A stretch of 64,000 nt of DNA from Diprion similis (Eukaryota > Arthropoda > Insecta > Hymenoptera > Diprionidae). The translations under genes were made by a program, and so were the position numbers. Positions within the stretch are counted from its first letter, which is position 1. Every line of letters begins with the position of its first letter. The notes beneath the pieces were generated by a model. That model ran no database searches. It had not been told where the DNA came from and worked only from the letters and a program-made list of their open reading frames with translations. Location of the stretch: NCBI RefSeq assembly GCF_021155765.1, contig NC_060107.1, forward strand, positions 478,501 to 542,500, read 5' to 3'. This document shows, piece after piece, positions 60,501 to 64,000 of this stretch.

Positions 60501-63500
60501 TTCTTCCACTGGCTTCTCAGTGACGGTCGTGACTGGAACTTTTCCGTCTTCTTCAATAGTCACTTCTTCCGTGACCTGCTGCTTTTTGCCCTTGCGCTTG
60601 GTAATTCGTTTCTTGACAACTTTGCGAGGTTTACCTTCGTCAGTGACTTCTTCCGTCACGGTGACTTGTTCGCGAGTTTCCTCACGTACAATCGGCTCGA
60701 CTTGTTCTGGAGCCGGTAGTTCCTCGGTTGTCTCTTCGAAAGTAACTTCTTCCACTGGCTTCTCAGTGACGGTCGTGACTGGAGCTTTTCCCTCTTCTTC
60801 GACAGTCACTTCTTCCATGACCTGTTGCTTTTTGCCTTTGCGCTTGACAATTCGTTTCTTGACAACCTTGCGAGGTTTGCCTTCGTGAGTAACTTCTTCC
60901 GTCACGGTGACTTGTTCGCGAGTTACCTCACGTACAATCGGCTCGACTTGTTCTGGAGCCGGTAGATCCTCGGTTGTCTCTTCGAAAGTAACTTCTTCCA
61001 CTGGCTTCTCAGTGACGGTCGTGACTGGAGCTTTTCCCTCTTCTTCGACAGTCACTTCCTCCGTGACCTGTTGCTTTTTGCCTTTGCGCTTGACAATTCG
61101 TTTCTTGACAACCTTGCGAGGTTTGCCTTCGTGAGTAACTTCTTCCATCACGGTGACTTGTTCGCGAGTTTCCTCACGTACAATCGGCTCGACTTGTTCT
61201 GGAGCCGGTAGTTCCTCGGTTGTCTCTTCGAAAGTAACTTCTTCCACTGGCTTCTCAGTGACGGTCGTGACTGGAGCTTTTCCCTCTTCTTCGACAGTCA
61301 CTTCCTCCGTGACCTGTTGCTTTTTGCCTTTGCGCTTGACAATTCGTTTCTTGACAACCTTGCGAGGTTTGCCTTCGTGAGTAACTTCTTCCGTCACGGT
61401 GACTTGTTCGCGAGTTTCCTCACGTACAATCGGCTCGACTTGTTCTGGAGCCGGTAGTTCCTCGGTTGTCTCTTCGAAAGTAACTTCTTCCACTGGCTTC
61501 TCAGTGACGGTCGTGACTGGAGCTTTTCCCTCTTCTTCGACAGTCACTTCTTCCATGACCTGTTGCTTTTTGCCTTTGCGCTTGACAATTCGTTTCTTGA
61601 CAACCTTGCGAGGTTTGCCTTCGTGAGTAACTTCTTCCGTCACGGTGACTTGTTCGCGAGTTTCCTCACGTACAATCGGCTCGACTTGTTCTGGAGCCGG
61701 TAGATCCTCGGTTGTCTCTTCGAAAGTAACTTCTTCCACTGGCTTCTCAGTGACGGTCGTGACTGGAGCTTTTCCCTCTTCTTCGACAGTCACTTCCTCC
61801 GTGACCTGTTGCTTTTTGCCTTTGCGCTTGACAATTCGTTTCTTGACAACCTTGCGAGGTTTGCCTTCGTGAGTAACTTCTTCCATCACGGTGACTTGTT
61901 CGCGAGTTTCCTCACGTTTAATCGGCTCAACTTGTTCTGGGGCGGGTAGTTCCTCGGTTGTTTCATCGAATGTCACTTCTTCCACCGGTTTTTCAGTGAC
62001 GGTCGTTACTGGGGCTTTTCCGTCTTCTTCGACTGTCACTACCTCCGTGACCTGTTGCTTTTTGCCTTTGCGCTTGACAATTCGTTTCTTCACAACCTTG
62101 CGAGGTTGACCTTCGTGAGTGACTTCTTCCGTCACGGTGACTTGTTCGCGAGTTTCCTCACATTCAATCGGCTCGACTTGTTCTGAGGCAGGTAGTTCCT
62201 CGGTTATTCCATCGAACGTGACTTCTTCCACCGGTTTTTCAGTGACGGTTGTTACTGGGGCTTTTCCGTCTTCTTCGATAGTCACTTCTTCCGTGACCTG
62301 CTGCTTTTTGCCCTTGCGCTTGGTAATTCGTTTCTTGACAACTTTGCGAGGTTTACCTTCGTCAGTGACTTCTTCCGTCACGGTGACTTGTTCGCGAGTT
62401 TCCTCACGTACAATCGGCTCGACTTGTTCTGGAGCCGGTAGTTCCTCGGTTGTCTCTTCGAAAGTAACTTCTTCCACTGGCTTCTCAGTGACGGTCGTGA
62501 CTGGAGCTTTTCCCTCTTCTTCGACAGTCACTTTCTCCGTGACCTGTTGCTTTTTGCCTTTGCGCTTGACAATTCGTTTCTTGACAACCTTGCGAGGTTT
62601 GCCTTCGTGAGTAACTTCTTCCGTCACGGTGACTTGTTCGCGAGTTTCCTCACGTACAATCGGCTCGACTTGTTCTGGAGCCGGTAGATCCTCGGTTGTC
62701 TCTTCGAAAGTAACTTCTTCCACTGGCTTCTCAGTGACGGTCGTGACTGGAGCTTTTCCCTCTTCTTCGACAGTCACTTCCTCCGTGACCTGTTGCTTTT
62801 TGCCTTTGCGCTTGACAATTCGTTTCTTGACAACCTTGCGAGGTTTGCCTTCGTGAGTAACTTCTTCCGTCACGGTGATTTGTTTGCGAGTTTCCTCACG
62901 TACAATCGGCTCGACTTGTTCTGGAGCCGGTAGTTCCTCGGTTGTCTCTTCGAAAGTAACTTCTTCCACCGGCTTCTCAGTGACGGTCGTGACTGGAGCT
63001 TTTCCCTCTTCTTCGACTGTCACTTCCTCCGTGACCTGTTGCTTTTTGCCTTTGCGCTTGACAATTCGTTTCTTGACAACCTTGCGAGGTTTGCCTTTGT
63101 GAGTGACTTCTTCCGTCACGGTGACTTGTTCGCGAGTTTCCTCACGTTCAATCGGCACGACTTGTTCTGTGGCGGGTAGTTCATCGGTTGTTTCATCGAA
63201 TGTGACTTCTTCCACCGGTTTTTCAGTGATGGTCGTTACTGGGGCTTTTCCCTCTTCTTCGACAGTCACTTCCTCCGTGATCTGCTGCTTTTTGCCCTTG
63301 CGCTTGGTAATGCGTTTCTTGACAACCTTGCGAGGTTTGCCTTCGTGAGTGACTTCTTCCGTCACGGTGACTTGTTCGCGAGTTTCCTCACGTTCAATCG
63401 GCTCGACTTGATATGGAGCGGGTAGTTCCTCGGTTGTTTCATCAAAAGTGACTTCTTCCACCGGCTTTTCCGTGACGGTCGTTACCGGGGCTTTTCCCTC

Positions 63501-64000
63501 TTCTTCGACAGTCACTTCCTCCGTGACCTGCTGCTTTTTGCCCTTGCGCTTGGTGATGCGTTTCTTGACAACTTTGCGAGGTTTACCTTCGTCAGTGACT
63601 TCTTCCGTCACGGTGACTTGTTCGCGAGTTTCCTCACGTACAATCGGCTCGACTTGTTCTGGAGCCGGTAGTTCCTTGGTTGTCTCTTTGAAAGTAACTT
63701 CTTCCACCGGTTTTTCAGTGATGGTCGTTACTGGGGCTTTTCCCTCTTCTTCGACAGTCACTTCCTCCGTGATCTGCTGGTTTTTGCCCTTGCGCTTGGT
63801 AATGCGTTTCTTGATAACCTTGCGAGGTTTGCCTTCGTGAGTGACTTCTTCCGTCACGGTGACTTGTTCGCGAGTTTCCTCACGTTCAATCGGCTCGACT
63901 TGATATGGAGCGAGTAGTTCCTCGGTTGTTTCATCAAAAGTGACTTCTTCCACCGGCTTTTCCGTGACGGTCGTTACTGGGGCTTTTCCGTCTTCTTCGA
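33343..64000 (-). CDS. sls: Sallimus (insect titin), 3' part, partial at right edge
   Basis: Twenty-seven coding exons (about 8,870 codons) run from beyond 64000 to a TAA at 33343-33345. Joined in phase they give: PEVK-type giant exon 52187-64000+, microexon 51160-51185, giant exon 41709-51090, mini exon 41345-41392, SH3 (41134-41247 plus 40904-41056), nine Ig, Fn3, two Ig, four Fn3 and a unique tail. An SH3 after the PEVK region and five C-terminal Fn3 domains, with no kinase, are the layout of Drosophila sallimus/D-titin and exclude projectin and stretchin. The protein links the Z-disc to thick filaments in striated muscle; the PEVK part is the elastic spring and sets passive stiffness. Most module introns are phase 1, so exons can be skipped without frameshift. 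The N-terminal kettin part lies outside the window. The donor of the 9.4-kb exon (GAAG|GTTCGA, 41709) is weak and least certain. Confidence 0.94.
33677..35728 (-). CDS. sls: sls Fn3 domains 2-5 and linker exon
   Basis: Exons 35426-35728 (one whole Fn3), 35172-35326 plus 34913-35063 (one Fn3), linker 34713-34790, 34388-34492 plus 34081-34278 (one Fn3) and 33677-33982 (one Fn3). Each domain shows the Fn3 signature: an early W (TIEWKPP, TIKWQPPENDGG, LTWAPPASTGG, VIEWGRPESDGG), a late tyrosine-rich strand (SEYLFRVVAKN, SYNFRITARN, EFMFRVFAENSIG, EYLIRIFARNEVG) and a GPP or SPP linker. Two domains are whole-exon and two are split by a phase-0 or phase-1 intron. Confidence 0.92.
34713..34790 (-). 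CDS. sls: sls interdomain linker exon (78 nt)
   Basis: It is bounded by CTACGTAG and GTAAGTTC and is open in phase 1 to phase 1, encoding ITKLTESTMYALLGIF and PTTKVVTSK between Fn3 domains 3 and 4. It belongs to no fold. Because it is symmetric, transcripts may include or skip it. Confidence 0.65.
35816..36867 (-). CDS. sls: sls Fn3 domain 1 and the Ig pair following it
   Basis: Exons 36726-36867, 36367-36636 and 35816-36261. They encode one Fn3 (ITLHWKAPDFDGNTPITEY, then EYMFRVTAVNTVGPSDPS) and two Ig domains, the first split within ITW|MKNG and showing TFTVKAENDAGT, the second with ISWIKNG and DTGTYTVTASNEAGS. Introns are phase 2 inside domains and phase 1 between them, as in other Ig/Fn3 giant proteins. 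Confidence 0.92.
36986..40743 (-). CDS. sls: sls block of nine Ig domains
   Basis: Exons in order: 40380-40743, 39942-40257, 39551-39839, linker 39281-39370, 39046-39178, 38533-38969, 38133-38402, 37614-37995, 37367-37521 and 36986-37276. The Ig hallmarks are a central W (ITWFRQ, ITWYYEE, LTWYKDG, ITWLR, TTWWHNE, VTWHKDG, VRWFKDG, VKWFK, TEWSVNG) and the DxGxYxC-type turn (EDAGTFTCVAKN, DTGEYSVIAKN, DAGDYKCIASN, DEGVYKCTV, DEGEYTCSL, DAGVYSCQV). Several lack one cysteine, as is usual for titin I-set domains. The domains around 37.4-38.8 kb resemble the obscurin/titin-type I-set with DGxxxKLxI. Confidence 0.93.
39281..39370 (-). CDS. sls: sls interdomain linker exon (90 nt)
   Basis: Open in phase 1 to phase 1 between CATTACAG and GTATGC. 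It encodes ALSSADLKPAPAIDAIYPAD and then EKSPHISRN, a Pro/Ala-rich linker between Ig 3 and Ig 4. Symmetric, so it can be skipped without frameshift. Confidence 0.7.
40904..41247 (-). CDS. sls: sls SH3 domain, split over two exons
   Basis: Exons 41134-41247 and 40904-41056. Together they read ICSYVAETDEAINLVEGEKV, YIIEHTNSDWWFVKKHLTEE and KGWVPAQYLL, with the SH3 landmarks: the ALYDY-like start (SYVAE), the acidic RT-loop region, the WW pair and the closing GWVPAQYL. SH3 domains bind proline-rich peptides; in Drosophila titin one sits at this place, next to the PEVK region. It is followed by a basic stretch QRKLHEKIDKLPVFE before the first Ig. Confidence 0.92.
41345..41392 (-). CDS. sls: sls mini exon (48 nt)
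   Basis: Bounded by GTTTTCAG and GTAAGTG and open phase 1 to phase 1, encoding EATLSITKEGNISEE just before the SH3 domain. Confidence 0.75.
41578..41595 (-). CDS. sls: Candidate sls microexon (18 nt)
   Basis: Between AACATACAG and a strong donor GTGAGT lie 18 bases that are open phase 1 to phase 1 and would add about six residues (GTPTM plus split codons) between the giant exon and the mini exon. The borders and phase fit, but so short a match could be chance. Confidence 0.35.
41709..51090 (-). CDS. sls: sls giant PEVK exon 2 (9.4 kb)
   Basis: One uninterrupted coding exon of 9,382 bases, starting in phase 0 after TTCAACAG (VEVLVTGEEEIVEIIETP) and leaving in phase 1. In order it holds seven 125-residue repeats, seven 87-residue repeats, a non-repeated module, about 23 repeats of 41 residues, and a divergent acidic end (for example DDGGPIIEEIIDDSEEEV). 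Lys, Glu, Val, Pro and Thr dominate and there is no predicted fold, as for the elastic PEVK spring of titins. An exon of this size without an intron is unusual for the gene family outside such repeat arrays. Confidence 0.9.
42400..45250 (-). repeat. sls: 123-bp (41-residue) coding repeats, about 23 copies
   Basis: Unit consensus: KKKPVEEEASDEVTIKKPVP followed by EDVKQEEPEEVSQEVTLK. Two subfamilies exist. The C-terminal eight or so (42,480-43,480) have KTKKKP and SQQVTL and are almost identical in DNA. The others have KPKKKP and SQEV and partly alternate between two forms (VILK with KREEP, VTLK with KQEEP), making a 246-bp dimer. Confidence 0.93.
45250..46560 (-). CDS. sls: sls non-repeat module, copy 3
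   Basis: A segment of about 430 residues between the 87- and 41-residue arrays. It shares with the two modules of the upstream giant exon the series IKLKK, ILLRSRI, PP.LQ.P, GILSRN, LEKLD.EFEELKKVPLEEIE and DKSVYER, then DQDIEQIPLI and EPETIKLKGW. It is less similar to those two than they are to each other. Its conservation suggests a binding or anchoring function rather than only elasticity (inference). Confidence 0.8.
46560..48440 (-). repeat. sls: 261-bp (87-residue) coding repeats, seven copies
   Basis: Each unit reads like KVEITEVPVKKAPKKTKKSK, then ASEVEQPAEVVEDVTTEKPT, EEQATEDIFPKESIETTEV and LGTSTQELPEDEKPSQETA. Matched landmarks are 261 bases apart (for example 46802 and 47063). Confidence 0.92.
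48440..51090 (-). repeat. sls: 375-bp (125-residue) coding repeats, seven copies
   Basis: Each unit joins two related halves: VVEEEEIIETIETPTTKTIK then KKKKPTKEGAPEEVIEEVIE, and VMEEQQIVEIVETPTRKVIK then KKKAIVRDDGVPDEVVEE, followed by KPIVEDEETIQITEVDVKKA. The halves (I/VETPT.K.IKKKK, EEV.EE..IEKP) show that the unit is itself an old duplication. One copy is a codon shorter (372 bp). Confidence 0.92.
51160..51185 (-). CDS. sls: sls microexon between the giant exons (26 nt)
   Basis: GTTTTTCAG precedes and GTAAGTC follows 26 bases encoding DESKEVLHK (first codon split). It changes phase from 1 to 0, which is exactly what is needed to join the upstream exon (donor AAAG|GTAAG at 52187, phase 1) to the downstream one (phase 0 at 51090), so it cannot be skipped without a frameshift. 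Confidence 0.82.
51552..51934 (+). mobile_element. pogo/Tigger-like MITE in sls intron (383 bp)
   Basis: The element starts CAGTAGAACATCGATTATCC and ends in GATTAT-like AATAATCGAGTTTCTACTG, so its termini are inverted repeats, and it is flanked on both sides by TA. The CAGTAG start, the ATTATCCGA motifs repeated inside and the TA duplication are typical of the pogo/Tigger group. It encodes no transposase. Orientation is arbitrary. It lies in the 1.0-kb intron between microexon and giant exon 1. Confidence 0.8.
52187..64000 (-). CDS. sls: sls giant PEVK exon 1 (at least 11.8 kb), continues beyond window
   Basis: The reading frame is open from the window edge to a donor at 52187 (AAAG|GTAAG), more than 3,930 codons in one exon. 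From the edge to about 55,340 it is tandem 82-residue repeats; then come two copies of a module of about 520 residues that contain conserved, non-repeat blocks. Composition is Glu, Lys, Val, Thr and Pro-rich with alternating acidic and basic stretches (EREETREQVTVTEEV against RKVVKKRITKRKGKK), suggesting a charge-paired elastic polymer. The 3' end ends in a basic segment (HKKSKHTKPTQLKDVDQRTK). Confidence 0.92.
52250..55340 (-). repeat. sls: Tandem duplication of a ~1.57-kb coding module
   Basis: Two copies, about 53,800-55,340 and 52,250-53,770, offset by 1,572 bases (matched landmarks 55093 and 53521). Each reads EVPLFAQVKLKK, LLRSRI, WPP.LQYP, IEPNYIQNGILSRNVEDALK, LTELEKLDLEFDELKKVPLE, KIEDKS, PFEPYDI or LFEPYDI, IPIIPG, LKPWKK, RDDDVTESVD and IIEEIHEEV. 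The GILSRNVEDALKLKK block is identical between them. A third, more distant copy is in the other giant exon. Confidence 0.88.
55340..64000 (-). repeat. sls: 246-bp (82-residue) coding repeats, about 35 copies
   Basis: Unit: EELPAPEQVEPIEREETREQ, VTVTEEVTHEGKPRKVVKKR, ITKRKGKKQQVTEEVTVEEE and GKAPVTTVTEKPVEEVTFDETT. Copies are exactly 246 bases apart. Diagnostic variants recur at multiples of the unit: the TTGATATGG (YQ) variant at 56767, 57259, 57997, 63409 and 63901, and the GAGGCAGG/GGTTATTCC variant at 59.97 and 62.18 kb. Confidence 0.95.

Noticed and set aside
55213-63840. Many plus-strand frames of 75-163 codons beginning MTSSVTV or MTCSRVSS
   Set aside because: Antisense shadows of the 246-bp sls repeat, all of the same content and repeat spacing.

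Overview
The window is animal nuclear DNA: genes are split by short AT-rich introns with GT/AG borders, and the proteins point to an insect, most plausibly a hymenopteran (order is inference; insect status rests on the sallimus/D-titin architecture and a BTB-Pipsqueak gene). I traced exons by reading both strands for splice borders, phase and protein similarity; no search was run.

Layout. 1-7,077 is gene-poor, with one copy of a 125-bp MITE and a cluster of ATCGAT palindromes. 7,078-8,032 (-) is a five-exon URM1 gene, too finely split to show as a long ORF. 8,665-10,910 (-) is a BTB transcription factor with four Pipsqueak helix-turn-helix repeats and alternative 3' exons. 11,693-12,506 (+) is a three-exon SANT/Myb-like gene that I cannot name. 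It is divergent from the BTB gene, and a second copy of the same MITE sits in the shared promoter interval. 13,609-15,857 (-) is an eight-exon ArfGAP1.

16,735-31,830 is a satellite DNA domain: about 43 homogeneous monomers of 312 bp with clear higher-order repeats (3-mer, 9-mer, 7-mer and 4-mer blocks), flanked on both sides by decayed monomers and interrupted near the left edge by a 3' fragment of a LINE-type retrotransposon.

33,343-64,000 (-) is the 3' part of the insect titin gene sallimus (sls), entering from beyond the right edge. In transcription order it has a giant PEVK-type exon (at least 11.8 kb, about 35 tandem 82-residue repeats plus two copies of a roughly 520-residue module), a 26-nt microexon, a second giant PEVK exon (9.4 kb; arrays of 125-, 87- and 41-residue repeats and a third module copy), an SH3 domain, nine Ig domains, an Fn3, two Ig, four more Fn3 and a short unique C-terminal tail. 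I placed 27 coding exons, about 8,870 codons. The intron between the giant exons holds a pogo/Tigger-like MITE.

The housekeeping genes (tRNA thiolation/urmylation, Golgi COPI trafficking) and the muscle gene are not functionally linked. The common theme is unequal exchange: the non-coding satellite and the coding PEVK arrays both show higher-order repeat structure.
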